The translations under genes were made by a program, and so were the position numbers. The notes below the pieces were generated by a model. That model had not been told where the DNA came from and ran no database searches. It saw only the letters and a program-made list of their open reading frames with translations. A stretch of 64,000 nt of DNA, taken from positions 873,501 through 937,500 of the forward strand of contig NZ_CP034563.1 in assembly GCF_003970675.1 (NCBI RefSeq). Direction: 5' to 3'. Shown here piece after piece: positions 1 through 9,800 of this stretch. Every line of letters begins with the position of its first letter. Within the stretch, counting starts at the first letter, position 1. The DNA is from Flammeovirga pectinis (GTDB lineage Bacteria > Bacteroidota > Bacteroidia > Cytophagales > Flammeovirgaceae).

Positions 1-1359
1 AGACAGCTTGATGAATTATATAGCGATGTACCGGGTGTTAAAACTTGGATGACCGTAGAAGGTTTTTCTATTATGGACGGTACAACAGCTCCAAACAGAG
101 CAACAATATTTGTAATTTTTGATGATTGGGATGTCCGTCTTAAAAAAGGACAAGATATAGACCATATCATGAACGATTTAGCAGAAAGATATGATTCAGT
201 ATTAGGTGCTCAAGTACATTCTTTTGTACCTCCAGCAATTAGTGGTTTAGGTAACTCTGGTGGTTTCCAAATGGTAATTCTAGATAAAGGAAATAACGAT
301 TACAATACACTTCAAAAAGTAGTTGATGAGTTTGTAATCGAAGGAAACGAACAAATATCTTTAAGTGGAGTTGGAACAACATTTAATTCAAAAATACCAC
401 AACTTAAGGTAGATGTGAAACTAGAAAAAGCACAAATGATGGGTATTTCTTTAAATACTATTTATGATGCTCTTAATGCATTTACGGGTCAGCAATATGT
501 AGACGATTTTTCTAGATGGAATAGAACGTATCAAGTAAATATAGAATCGAGAGCAGATTATAGAACAAAAGTAGACGATTTATGGAATTTGTATGTAAAG
601 TCTACTTCGGGTAAAATGATATCAATTGGTTCTTTAGTAGATGTAAGTTACATGGAAGCACCAGAAATTGTATCAAGATATAATTTATACAATGCGGCAT
701 TTATAAACGGAGATGCAGCCATTGGATACAGTTCTGGTGATGCTTTGACAACAATGACTAAAATGTCAACATCAAAATTAGACAAAAGCATGACGGCATC
801 TTGGACAGGTTTAGCATACCAACAAATTAAAGCAAACGGGAGTGTAATATTTGTATTCCTATTAGCAGTAATTTTTGTTTACCTAGTATTAGCCGCTCAA
901 TATGAATCTTGGATTGATCCATTTGGGGTAATATTAGCCGTTCCTTTAGCATTATTTGGAGCTGTAATTTCTATCCAAATGAGAGGTCTAACGAACGATA
1001 TTTATATGCAAATTGGTATTGTATTACTTGTTGCTTTAGCATCTAAAAATGCAATTTTAATTATAGAATTTGCTAGAGATAACATTGCAAAAGGAGAAAA
1101 GTTGTACGAAGCAATTGTAGATGCAGCTAAAGTGAGGTTTAGACCCATTCTTATGACATCATTTGCTTTTATTTTGGGTGTATATCCGTTAGTAATTGCA
1201 ACAGGAGCAGGAGCAAATTCTCGTCATTCATTAGGTACTACAGTGTTTGGTGGTATGATTGCAGCAACTGTTTTAGCCATCATATTTGTACCCTCAAATT
1301 ACTATTTATTACATAAGTATTTTAGTAAAAAACAAAGAGCTTTAAGAAATAAAAAATAG
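1..1359 (+). CDS. RND efflux transporter permease, C-terminal part (5' end outside window)
   Basis: The frame is open from base 1, so the gene enters from the left and about 452 residues are visible. They cover the second periplasmic porter region and the last membrane bundle of an AcrB/HAE1-type inner-membrane pump, which exports drugs or other amphiphiles by proton-motive force with a periplasmic adaptor and an outer-membrane channel. The hydrophobic run near residues 280-300 leading into AAQYESW, and the later segment VALASKNAILIIEFARD, are typical of this family, as is the lysine/arginine-rich tail ending in three basic residues. The gene ends just before a strong intrinsic terminator, so it is last in its transcript; adaptor and channel genes would lie to the left. 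Family is secure, substrate unknown. Confidence 0.93.
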   Translation, partial: RQLDELYSDVPGVKTWMTVEGFSIMDGTTAPNRATIFVIFDDWDVRLKKGQDIDHIMNDLAERYDSVLGAQVHSFVPPAISGLGNSGGFQMVILDKGNNDYNTLQKVVDEFVIEGNEQISLSGVGTTFNSKIPQLKVDVKLEKAQMMGISLNTIYDALNAFTGQQYVDDFSRWNRTYQVNIESRADYRTKVDDLWNLYVKSTSGKMISIGSLVDVSYMEAPEIVSRYNLYNAAFINGDAAIGYSSGDALTTMTKMSTSKLDKSMTASWTGLAYQQIKANGSVIFVFLLAVIFVYLVLAAQYESWIDPFGVILAVPLALFGAVISIQMRGLTNDIYMQIGIVLLVALASKNAILIIEFARDNIAKGEKLYEAIVDAAKVRFRPILMTSFAFILGVYPLVIATGAGANSRHSLGTTVFGGMIAATVLAIIFVPSNYYLLHKYFSKKQRALRNKK

Positions 1360-1386
1360 AGATAATTAGAGATCAATAATATAGAT

Positions 1387-1419
1387 AGCCCATCATAGTT
1401 TATGATGGGTTATTTTTTG
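1387..1419 (+). terminator. Intrinsic terminator after the RND pump gene
   Basis: A perfect 9-bp stem (cccatcata / tatgatggg) with a 3-base loop is followed by a T-rich run. It begins about 28 bases after the pump stop codon. Confidence 0.85.
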
Positions 1420-1515
1420 TTCAATCAAAATAAAAAGAATTTTTTTTAAATGGAAGTGGTGACATTTTAACGGCATAGATATTAGTTAATGTATTCACTA
1501 ATAAATCTAAAAAAT

Positions 1516-1653
1516 ATGGAACTTATGGAAAATCCTTCTGACTCTCTAATTATGGCAAAATTTGGTAGCGAATTTATTAAAACAACAATAATGGTAATAG
1601 CTGCTATATGGGTAATTCGTAGCCAAAAGAAACAAGGAAAGCCTATATTTTAA
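1516..1653 (+). CDS. Small hypothetical single-pass membrane protein (45 aa)
   Basis: A 45-codon ORF begins with ATG and ends TAA. It has a polar N-terminus, one hydrophobic segment (about residues 24-34, TIMVIAAIWVI) and a basic C-terminal tail (SQKKQGK), the usual layout of a small tail-anchored or bitopic membrane peptide. It sits alone between two intrinsic terminators, one ending at 1419 and one at about 1698, which supports an independent short transcript. An in-frame ATG three codons in could also be the start. No family is recognised and no function is proposed. Confidence 0.45.
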   Translation: MELMENPSDSLIMAKFGSEFIKTTIMVIAAIWVIRSQKKQGKPIF

Positions 1654-1697
1654 AATAATAGGAGAAACATAATTTAAATTCTATTTTAAAGAACAAT

Positions 1698-1733
1698 AAG
1701 CATTACTTCCTCAGAAAGTTAATGCTTTTTTTG
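1698..1733 (+). terminator. Intrinsic terminator
   Basis: An 8-bp stem (aagcatta / taatgctt) with a 14-base loop runs into eight T residues. It would end the transcript of the 45-aa ORF. Confidence 0.7.
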
Positions 1734-1789
1734 TATCCCAAAAAGGAGGTTGTATTTTTAACTAAACAAGCAACAAAGCAAATATTCTG

Positions 1790-2701
1790 ATGAACAAATT
1801 ATTACTCCTTTTATTACTTTTCTTTATCTCTAAAACAGGTAGAGCACAAGAAATACTTCCTTTATGGAATGGTGGTATTCCAAAGCACATTATATCTTCT
1901 GAAAAAGAATTTATAGCCACAGATAGAAAGATTATTTGGATCGAAAAAATTCAAGTACCAACAATAAAAGTATACCATCCTACAAAGCGTTTTAATAATA
2001 ATAAAGCAGTAGTGTTATTTCCTGGAGGAGGGTACAAAGGTTTAGCGTATGATTTAGAAGGAGAAGATTTTGCAAAATGGCTAAATACTTTAGGTTTTAC
2101 CGCCATTGTAGTAAAATATAGAGTTCCAGTTTCTGCAGCATTAAAAGACAAAAAAGAGGTTCCTTTAATAGATGCCCAAAGAGCAATAAGACTAGTAAGA
2201 GCTAATGCAGAAAAATGGGAAATTGATACAAATAAAGTAGGAGTAATGGGTTTTTCTGCTGGAGGGCATTTGGCAGCCACTTTAGGTACACGCTTTTCTA
2301 CTACGTATTCTTACAAGAAAGATACAATTGATAATTTAAATGCACGACCCGATTTTATGGTTTTGGCATATCCCGTAATTAGTATGCAAAATGGGGTAAC
2401 CCACAATGGGTCTAGAACTAATTTATTAGGTAAAAAGCCAACAAAAGAACTTATAGATTTATACTCTAATGAGTTACAAGTGACTGCACAAACACCCCCA
2501 ACATTTTTAATACATTGTGCCGATGATGGGGCTGTACCAGTACAAAACACCTTACTATTTTACAACGCATTGTTAGAAAATAAAGTAGAAGCAGAAATGC
2601 ACATTTACCAAAAAGGAGGCCATGGTTTTGGATTAGGTAAAAACGTAGGAGATGTAGGAAATTGGACTGATATTGCAGCAGAGTGGTTGGATAAATTATA
2701 A
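1790..2701 (+). CDS. Secreted alpha/beta hydrolase (acetyl-esterase / BD-FAE-like)
   Basis: The 303-residue protein has a signal peptide (Leu-rich core, ending GRAQ at residue 20) and an alpha/beta-hydrolase fold. The oxyanion segment appears as FPGGGY near residue 77. The nucleophile elbow is GFSAGG near residue 155, the acid is in HCADDGAVPV near residue 243, and the histidine is in GGHGFG near residue 277. This arrangement matches the esterase family often annotated as acetyl-xylan esterase or 'endo-1,4-beta-xylanase B-like' in Bacteroidota, which removes acetyl or feruloyl groups from polysaccharides in the periplasm. No polysaccharide-utilisation genes lie next to it, so the substrate is unknown. 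It is monocistronic, with terminators on both sides. Confidence 0.85.
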   Translation: MNKLLLLLLLFFISKTGRAQEILPLWNGGIPKHIISSEKEFIATDRKIIWIEKIQVPTIKVYHPTKRFNNNKAVVLFPGGGYKGLAYDLEGEDFAKWLNTLGFTAIVVKYRVPVSAALKDKKEVPLIDAQRAIRLVRANAEKWEIDTNKVGVMGFSAGGHLAATLGTRFSTTYSYKKDTIDNLNARPDFMVLAYPVISMQNGVTHNGSRTNLLGKKPTKELIDLYSNELQVTAQTPPTFLIHCADDGAVPVQNTLLFYNALLENKVEAEMHIYQKGGHGFGLGKNVGDVGNWTDIAAEWLDKL

Positions 2702-2705
2702 ACTA

Positions 2706-2743
2706 AAACAGGGTCTTGTAACTAAACTACTAGACCCTGTTTA
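2706..2743. terminator. Bidirectional terminator between convergent genes
   Basis: A long stem (aacagggtct / agaccctgtt) has A-rich sequence on one side and T-rich on the other. It separates the esterase gene from the convergent gene on the minus strand. Confidence 0.8.
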
Positions 2744-2761
2744 ATGATGTCTTTTTTAGAA

Positions 2762-3136
2762 TTAACCTTCTAAACTTTTCCAAAACTTATTTGTCAAATT
2801 GTTGATTTCTTTCCAATCACGTCCTGTAAGCGAAGAGATCTTTTTATTATAAAATTTCCCTTGTTCTTTTTTCTTATTATTGAATTCTATTTGTGTTATT
2901 TCACCTGCACTTTTTTCATCTTTCAACGCTTTTAAAGCGACTTGTTGTTGCATACGTATTTTATAAAGTTCTTCTTTTTGATCTTCTGTAAGATCTGTCC
3001 ATTCATTAGAAGCAAAAGCAACATATTGATTACAGTTGTCATGCATCCATTCAGCAGCGCCAGAAATATCTTGTGCAGAAACGCCAAATGCGAATGATAG
3101 AAGGAAGAAGCTAAATAATAATGTAAATTTTTTCAT
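2762..3136 (-). CDS. Secreted helical protein of unknown function
   Basis: I start this at the second methionine (MKKFTLLF...) because it opens a standard signal peptide ending GVSAQ; the longer frame to 3169 adds eleven hydrophobic residues that would spoil it. The mature part, about 100 residues, is charged and almost wholly helical. It contains LTEDQKEELYKIR, which resembles the LTxxQ element of Spy/CpxP-type periplasmic chaperones, but the resemblance is short and I do not assign the family. It is a single gene on the minus strand that shares a bidirectional terminator with the esterase. Confidence 0.7.
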   Translation of the reverse strand: MKKFTLLFSFFLLSFAFGVSAQDISGAAEWMHDNCNQYVAFASNEWTDLTEDQKEELYKIRMQQQVALKALKDEKSAGEITQIEFNNKKKEQGKFYNKKISSLTGRDWKEINNLTNKFWKSLEG

Positions 3137-3454
3137 TTCTATAAAAATTAAAATTGTTAGAAAGAACACCTAAGTAGTCGAACAAGCCATCACAAATTGT
3201 TCTTTAGTTTATCCACTATAAATCTATTTACAGAGACCCTATATTTTGTTTATCCATAGATAAAATAATTAGTCTTTGTTTACATTTCAAATATGAGAGT
3301 AAAAATGTAATAATGACAGTTTATGATCTTCATTGGTTAAAATCTTATTCAAACATGTCAAAATAAGACTTATTAGAATTCTTTTCTATTCTATAACTTT
3401 TGTTTTTACCACTTTTTAGAAAGTGATTATGCTAATAATATTAATTTTAAAGCA
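3137..3454. other. AT-rich intergenic region, no gene seen
   Basis: About 320 bases upstream of the secreted helical protein hold no ORF with coding character. It should carry that gene's promoter on the minus strand, but I see no clean TAnnTTTG element. Confidence 0.5.
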
Positions 3455-3487
3455 TTAAAAAGCCCTACCTCTTAGAAGTAGGGCTTT
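3455..3487 (-). terminator. Minus-strand intrinsic terminator
   Basis: The 10-bp stem aaagccctac / gtagggcttt has its T-run on the minus-strand side. It lies about 60 bases downstream of the lipoprotein gene whose coding end is at 3548. Confidence 0.75.
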
Positions 3488-3547
3488 CCTAAAATTGTCT
3501 ATCGCTAAATAGAATTATTTATGAAATGAAATGAATTAAACCGTTAA

Positions 3548-4027
3548 TTACATTAGAGGGGTAGCATAAATATTTCTTTTTCTACCTACTTTAACCCTCG
3601 TATATTTTTCAATAATTTTCTGTTCTATACCAAGTTCTTCAATCTCTTCAATTCCTTCTTGAATAAGCGTATCGCCCTTAATAAAGACAGAAAATGTAAA
3701 ATTATGTCCTTCCCAATCTCTAAAATTGCAATATTCTAAAGACTCTTTATACTGATTACCAACTAATGAGTAAGCACCCCCACCAGCTACAAAATGAGCA
3801 GTAGTGTCTTTACCATTATTATTGTCATGATTTAAAAATGCAAAATGATGCTGATTAATAATTTTAATCATTCGTTTGTTTTCAAGATCCTGAACTATAG
3901 AAGAATCATTACGGATAGTTGTTGCAGATAACAACTCCCATGTTCCTTGAATATTAGGAGGATTATTTAACTCAATACAGGAGTTAAATGCTAGAAAACA
4001 GAATATATAAAAGAGTAACTTCCCCAT
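3548..4027 (-). CDS. Lipocalin-like lipoprotein, hypothetical
   Basis: The 159-residue product has a short signal sequence with a lipobox-type cysteine (FNSC, Cys at residue 17), so it is probably an outer-membrane or periplasmic lipoprotein. Directly after a short linker comes IQGTWELLSATT, the first-strand GTW signature of the small lipocalin-like domains found in many Bacteroidota lipoproteins. The rest alternates polar and hydrophobic residues as expected for a small beta-barrel. It stands alone on the minus strand with its own terminator. The ligand is unknown; the lipocalin assignment rests on one motif plus size. Confidence 0.65.
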   Translation of the reverse strand: MGKLLFYIFCFLAFNSCIELNNPPNIQGTWELLSATTIRNDSSIVQDLENKRMIKIINQHHFAFLNHDNNNGKDTTAHFVAGGGAYSLVGNQYKESLEYCNFRDWEGHNFTFSVFIKGDTLIQEGIEEIEELGIEQKIIEKYTRVKVGRKRNIYATPLM

Positions 4028-4182
4028 CTTATAAAAGAAAAATGCATCATTATTAATTGTTCATGTAACGAATATCAATGATTAATTAACACGAATTAAT
4101 AAATTTCGACCAACGTCAAATTTTTAAGTTTATACGGCTTTTCATTTTAAAAAATGAGCTTCAAAAAATGCTTAACAACAAA

Positions 4183-4208
4183 AAAAGAGAGACAAACGCC
4201 TCTCTTTT
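4183..4208 (-). terminator. Minus-strand intrinsic terminator
   Basis: A 9-bp stem (aaaagagag / ctctctttt) with an 8-base loop has its T-run on the minus-strand side. It lies 66 bases beyond the stop of the 43-codon ORF at 4274-4405 and no other minus-strand gene is in position to use it. Confidence 0.7.
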
Positions 4209-4273
4209 CAAGTAATAGTATTTATGTAGTGGTTATTGGTATCTCAATTTCTTGTAGAAAGAGATAAAGGAAA

Positions 4274-4405
4274 TTAAATTTTTTTCCTATCGTCGTTCTT
4301 TTTCTTGTCAGAATTAGTAGACTTTGATAGACTTTTGGTCTCTGTAAATAATTTTTCAGAACCCCATTTTAAAGTGTTTTCGCTAATTACAAAAGACTTA
4401 TTCAT
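4274..4405 (-). CDS. Small hypothetical basic protein (43 aa)
   Basis: An ATG-to-TAA frame of 43 codons runs on the minus strand inside a 760-base gap. The product starts MNKSFVISENTLKWG and ends in a very lysine-rich tail (about residues 35-43). It has no signal peptide or membrane segment. What argues for a real gene is a minus-strand intrinsic terminator 66 bases downstream that nothing else uses. No homologous family is recognised. Confidence 0.45.
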   Translation of the reverse strand: MNKSFVISENTLKWGSEKLFTETKSLSKSTNSDKKKNDDRKKI

Positions 4406-4789
4406 TTTGGTATATAAAGGTAAAAGGTTATTAAGTATTAAAGTATGCTCAAAATTAATACATGTTTATTAAAACAACTAATGCAACCGGTTTAAATAAC
4501 TACAAAACACTGTTCGCAAATCATAATATATATTAATGAGCGCATAAATTAACCGTTACTAGAAATGATAGTCTATACAATTCAAAATCAAATAGTTGAC
4601 GAACGAATTTCACATGTACTATTTGCGTACTATCTCTTTCGTATTTTGATAAAAACTTAAATAATCACAATCTATAATCAACGGCAACTCTTATGCTCCT
4701 CCTCCTGATAAATTAAGAGTACAATAGGGGTTTTACTGCTTAATCTCCCTTTATTAATTGAAAATCATATTTTATTCTTCTTTATAACA
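4406..4789. other. Intergenic region, no gene seen
   Basis: About 380 AT-rich bases lie between the small minus-strand ORF and the outer-membrane protein gene. It should hold divergent promoters for both; there is a TTGAC near 4598 and a TATTTG-like box near 4618, but spacing and match are too poor to call. Confidence 0.4.
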
Positions 4790-5290
4790 ATGAAAAAATT
4801 AGCATTATTATTACTTTGTAGTATTTGTTGTACAAGTTTAATGTACGCCCAAGATAGACCAACAGGTTATCTATCTTTTACAGGAGCTGGTTCTGCTGTA
4901 TTACAAAGACAAGCTGTAAGTTCTATATTTACAATAGATTACAACCATTATATTGCCGATCATTGGATGATTGGCGGTAGCTTAATAAACGATTGGGAAA
5001 AAGAAACAGGGCCAAGATCAGAAATTGGAACAGGGAATTCCTATAAAGCTACTTTAGCAATCTACACCACTTATGTAACAGGTAATTGGGGTTTTGGAGG
5101 AGGTTACGCCAGAGATATTGCAAAAGAAGGTCAGTTGACCACAAAAGGTAATAATTATCTAGACGTTTTTGTAATGTACTTTATTAAAGTGGGTAACCAT
5201 TATATATGCCCAAGGGTAGGCTATGTACACGATTTACACGATCAGGAACAAAGTATTTCTTTTGGAGTGAGTTATAGTATACCTTTCTAA
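4790..5290 (+). CDS. Small outer-membrane beta-barrel protein, hypothetical
   Basis: The 166-residue protein begins with a signal peptide (MKKLALLLL..., ending MYAQ at residue 21). The mature part is rich in glycine and aromatic residues in alternating patterns (for example GNWGFGGGYARDI) and ends in a strand finishing YSIPF with a terminal phenylalanine. This is typical of 8-stranded outer-membrane barrels in Bacteroidota. Function is unknown. It is monocistronic with a strong terminator directly after it. Confidence 0.7.
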   Translation: MKKLALLLLCSICCTSLMYAQDRPTGYLSFTGAGSAVLQRQAVSSIFTIDYNHYIADHWMIGGSLINDWEKETGPRSEIGTGNSYKATLAIYTTYVTGNWGFGGGYARDIAKEGQLTTKGNNYLDVFVMYFIKVGNHYICPRVGYVHDLHDQEQSISFGVSYSIPF

Positions 5291-5306
5291 AATCCTTAAA
5301 AATAAG

Positions 5307-5355
5307 AAAGTGTCCATTGGCTTGTAATTGATGTATGAGCGAATGGACACTTTTT
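5307..5355. terminator. Bidirectional terminator
   Basis: A 12-bp stem (aaagtgtccatt / aatggacacttt) carries A/T runs on both sides, between the plus-strand barrel gene and the minus-strand DUF3817 gene. Confidence 0.85.
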
Positions 5356-5365
5356 AGATGTAGAA

Positions 5366-5659
5366 TTATGCTACAACATATTTCTTAAAAATTTTACTAT
5401 CGGCTACAAACGTTCCAAATGGAACAAGAGATGCAATAAATGCCCAAAAAGAATTCATTAAACCCCATTTCGTATCGTAATGTACTTTTAAAACTAAGAG
5501 TACATAGGCAATAAACAGAAAGCCATGTGCAGAACCAATAATACGGTTAGGTTCTCCAATTTCTGCCATATATTTTAATGGCATACCAATACCAAATAAT
5601 AATAAGTAAGAAACACCCTCTATAAAACCGATAATCCTTAAATACTTTATACTTTTCAT
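5366..5659 (-). CDS. DUF3817 family membrane protein
   Basis: The 97-residue protein has about three hydrophobic helices. It shows the hallmarks of the DUF3817 (YdzA-like) family: LRIIGFIEGVSYLLLFG at the N-terminus, PLKYMAEIGEP with a following GSAHGFLFIAYV helix, and a final PFGTFVADSKIFKK. Members are small inner-membrane proteins of unknown function, common in Bacteroidota and Firmicutes. It is a single gene on the minus strand whose upstream region abuts the divergent GNAT-like gene. Confidence 0.85.
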   Translation of the reverse strand: MKSIKYLRIIGFIEGVSYLLLFGIGMPLKYMAEIGEPNRIIGSAHGFLFIAYVLLVLKVHYDTKWGLMNSFWAFIASLVPFGTFVADSKIFKKYVVA

Positions 5660-5785
5660 GTTTAGATAATGCTTAATTGTTGGAATTCGAAGACAAATTT
5701 AAGGTAAAGTTTACTTTTGAAAAAATTTCTAATATTTTTGTTTGAATTATTAATACAGGATTGATTTTTTGATAGTAGAATATAG

Positions 5786-6879
5786 ATGAAAGATATAGTA
5801 ACGCAAGCGGGTTCAATTTGTCTGGAATTAACAGATGAACTGTCTGATGATGTGGTGGAGATGTTAGAAAATACCATTTGGGGAACTGAGGGGGCGTACG
5901 CTACACACACGAGGAAACAAGGAAAAATCTTGTGGAGACAAAAAAAGCATATTTTCTAAACCTTAGAAGAAACGATAATTTATTAAGTTCAATTACGCTT
6001 ATTCATAAATCTACTGTTTTTGAAGGTAAACCAACAGAAACATATCATATTAGGTATTTTGCTTTTGTAAGTTCAATGCAAAGTGCAAAGCAGAATCCGA
6101 ACAAGAAAAAGAAAAAGAATAGTTTTCTAGACCAACAGTTAATCAATTTCTTTAATAATTATCAAATGCCAGAAAGTAAGGCAAATGGTACTCCTCAATG
6201 TTTTCATGCGCAAGTAGAAAACGATAATTTGAGGTCGAAAATGTTTACTGAAAAAGTTGGTTTCGAGTCTATAGGTAAGATGACAACACTAACGTACAGT
6301 CGTGTTTCTCCTACTAAAAAAGATAATGTGCGTAGAGCAACAAAAGAGGAATATGCTAGTGTAATCCAAAAATCGGAAGATTTCTATAAGGATTATGCTT
6401 TCTTTTCTACAGAAAATATGGGCAAAGACAATAACCTATTTGTTGTAGAAGAAGATGGTAAGATTGTAGCAGGCGGACAAGCATTTATTGGAAAATGGAA
6501 ATTTCATCATTTACCAGGTGCTGAAGGAGTTGTTGCTAAGTATTTATTACCCTATATTCCTTATGCAAATAGACTTTTTAATTTTTACGATCACTCGTTC
6601 GTAACTATGGAAGGTTTGTTTTGGGAAAAAGGTGCAGAGCAGAAAATTCAAGATTTAATGTCTACTGTTTTAAAAGACTTAGGCAAGAATGTTTCTTTCC
6701 TTTGGATGGACCCAGATTGTACAGATTATAAAACCATTAAAGAGAAAGTAGATTGGGGTGTTTTAGAACACCTTAATAGTGGTTCAAAATCTTCTATTAT
6801 TATTAGAGTAGATGATACAAGTGAATATGCAAGATATTCCGCTTTAGATAAATATATTTCAGGTTATTATATTTTATAG
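5786..6879 (+). pseudogene. GNAT-like acetyltransferase gene with an apparent frameshift
   Basis: Two overlapping frames appear to encode one protein. The first starts at ATG 5786 and reads MKDIVTQAGSICLELTDE...ENTIWGTEG. After a run of five G at 5890-5894 the sense continues in the -1 frame as GVRYTHEETRKNLVETKKAY and on to 6879. Without the shift, the first frame stops at 5957 and the second could start only at a GTG (5932). Adding one G to the run would give a single ORF of about 364 residues. The C-terminal half (RRATKEEYASVIQ..., NNLFVVEEDGKIVAGGQAFIG) resembles an acyl-CoA acetyltransferase core. It ends 7 bases before the SNF2 helicase gene, so they form an operon. Family assignment is moderate; the lesion could be real or a base-calling error. 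Confidence 0.6.
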
Positions 6880-6886
6880 TATAACT

Positions 6887-9800
6887 ATGGATTTTTCAGT
6901 AGAACGCTTTCATCAATTTCAAGCACAATTTGATGGTTTAGATAAAGAAACTAAATTAAAATATGCAGCAGTAATTGTTACTTCCGGAATGAGGGGAGAA
7001 GCAAAAACAACTTTAAAGAATACTATTGCTCCATTTTTCTTTCAATTGTCTACCATCGAATACAGCAATGCCTTTACAGAGCTGATTGAAAAGATGAAAG
7101 GTGCTGAAATTATTGATGTCTTTATTTTAAATAGAGGACATTATCATTTTACTATCCATGTAGAATATTATTTAATTGCTCTTTATTTCTTAAAAGAATG
7201 TAGGGGTGAAAACTTGGTAGAAAAAATAATCTCGACAATTAGAGTAGATCAAAAGTTCTACCCTGATATGTTTGGAACTGCAAAGTTTAAAAAAGAAAGT
7301 ATTATAAGGGAGTTTGTTTTAGATGACATTAGATTGAATTATCATTTAATGACCATGAATTACTATACTCCAATCGAAGGGGAAAATAACTCCTATTTAG
7401 AAGCATTAATTTATGGACTTTTTGCCCTCTTTGGGTTGAAAATTAAAGAAGATACGCTTTCAGAAAATCTTAATCTAGAAGATTTCCTTATTATTCATAA
7501 TCACCTTTTGTATGCCATAAAAAACGGTTCTATTGATAACAATACGGCCAAAAGTTTTATAAAAGCATCTAGCGCGAGCATAGAAGATGGTGGTGTGACA
7601 AACGCTTTAATTCTTGCAAATCAAGGTTACATAGCGTCGTCTTTAGAAGTCTTTGAAAAAGAGAATAATCTAGAGCTCGAATTTTATAAGATTACACCAT
7701 TATTTATTGGTAAAAAGTACGATGAAGCCTTTACAATTCTTTTAAAAGAAACAGGAATTGATAAAGTTGAAACGCATTTAAAAAAGAAATCATCTAAATT
7801 TTGGGAAGAATTGGATATCATGAACGAGATCATTTTTCAGATCTTGTTTATACAGATTATACCCCAACATGTAGAACTTTTAAGAAACAGATATACTTAT
7901 TTTACTAAGCAAAATAAGTATTACAATAAGTTGTTCATGAATTCGCTTTTAGATGCCCAATTACTAATAAAAGACGGTTCTGATGTTAATTGCGAATCGT
8001 CTAAATACGACCTTCGTTTACACATAAGTACCTTTATAGAAGAAGACTTAGAAAGCTTACCCAACTTTGCACAAGCATTACTTATTTGGTTACATGGCAC
8101 TATTTGGGGCAAAGAATTTAAGATAAATCAAAACATAATAAATACCACTGTAAATAAGGCTTTGTCTTTACACAGAGGTGGTTCTTTATGGTTATCGGCT
8201 TTATTTGCTGAGGCTCATGGAGTATATCAAGAGATTAAAGAAGAGGATTTCTCTTTAGGGTATCTCATTGATAATGAAATGACATTGTTTAAAGATGTTA
8301 TTCAAGAATCTAAAATTGAAGAGTGGGAGCTTGTACTTAATAAGCTAACCTTGCTTGCCGATAATTTTAAATCAATTGATAAAAAACAGAAAAAAGAGCC
8401 GTCTAAAGGTAGGCTTTTATGGGTTGTTGCAGACCACCGTTTGTATGTAGAACCTATGGAGCAAACCATTCTAAAAAATGGAAAGTGGAGTAAACCAAAG
8501 AAAATTTCTGATACCCGAATGCTTAAAAAAGCTGTAAAGGGAATGTTAGAAATTGATTTTGAAATTCTTGATAAAGCCATTAGAACGTATGGTAGAGGGT
8601 ATTTTGATTTTGATGTTTTAGAAGTATGGAAACGTCTTCCGGGGCATCCTAACGTTGTATTAGAAAGTGATGATAACGTATCTGTAATAGTAGAAAAAAG
8701 ACCGTTAGAATTACAAATTTTTGAGAAAGGAGACAATTATAAGTTGGGTTTTGATAAAGAGGTAAACATTGATTTTCCTTTAAAAAGAGAAACACCAACA
8801 AGAGTAGTCTATTATGATGTAGATAAGAAAATTAAGGAATGGAGCGAATCTTTTCCGTCTGACATCATTTTACCAAAAAAATCAAAAGACCAATTAAAAA
8901 AAGTGGTGGCTGCTTTAGGGCAATCGTTAAATATCCACTCTCACGTAAGTGAAATTCAAGAAGAATTACCTGAAATTAAGGCAGATAAAAAATTGCATGC
9001 CTTACTTACTCCAAGAGGTAATAACATCTTATTGGAACTCTACATGAAACCCTTTACATCTACTGCTCCCTATGTAGTACCTGCACAAGGGACAGAGGTT
9101 TTAGTAGAAGAGGTAGACCGTATGCGAACGCGTGCTGTTAGAAATTTAAAAGCAGAGGAGAAGGTTTTAGAAAAATTCTACGCACAAAGGCCACAGTTAG
9201 ACATGACAAACGATGGACATCATGCGTGGGAATTATCGGATAGAGAAGAAACTTTAAATGCCTTATTGGAACTTCAGAATGGTGATGAAAAGCCAATTGT
9301 GGAGTGGCCAAAAGGGGTGAAATTTAAACTGTTAGGTCAAGTTGGTGGCGACAAATTAACCATGAATGTACAAACCAAAAAACGTGATTGGTTTGCTATT
9401 GGTGGAGAAGTTAAAATTAACGAAGAGGTAGTTGTCTCTTTAGAATCGTTATTAAAGGAATTTAAGAATGATCCGAACAGCAAGTACGTTCAAGTAGAAA
9501 AAGACCAATTTATTGCGTTAACAGATAGCTTAAGAAAACAACTTGCCGCTTTAACAAGTGTTGCAGTACAAGATAAATTAGAACTTAGAGTACACAAATT
9601 AGCTTCTTATGGAGTACTAAATGATTTAACCAAAGAAGCAGTAGTAAGAAGCGATACTACTTGGACAGACCTACAAACCAAGATCAATAATGCAAGTACA
9701 GAAAGTTTTGCAGTGCCAACTACTTTAGATGCAGATCTTAGAGATTATCAGGTAGAAGGTTTTGAATGGTTGTCTCAGTTAGCATCTTGGGGAGGTGGAG

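Noticed and set aside
5662-5910. 82-codon minus-strand ORF upstream of the DUF3817 gene
   Set aside because: It lies opposite the coding N-terminus of the GNAT-like gene (frame from 5786) and has a low-complexity composition with no start context. It is a shadow frame.
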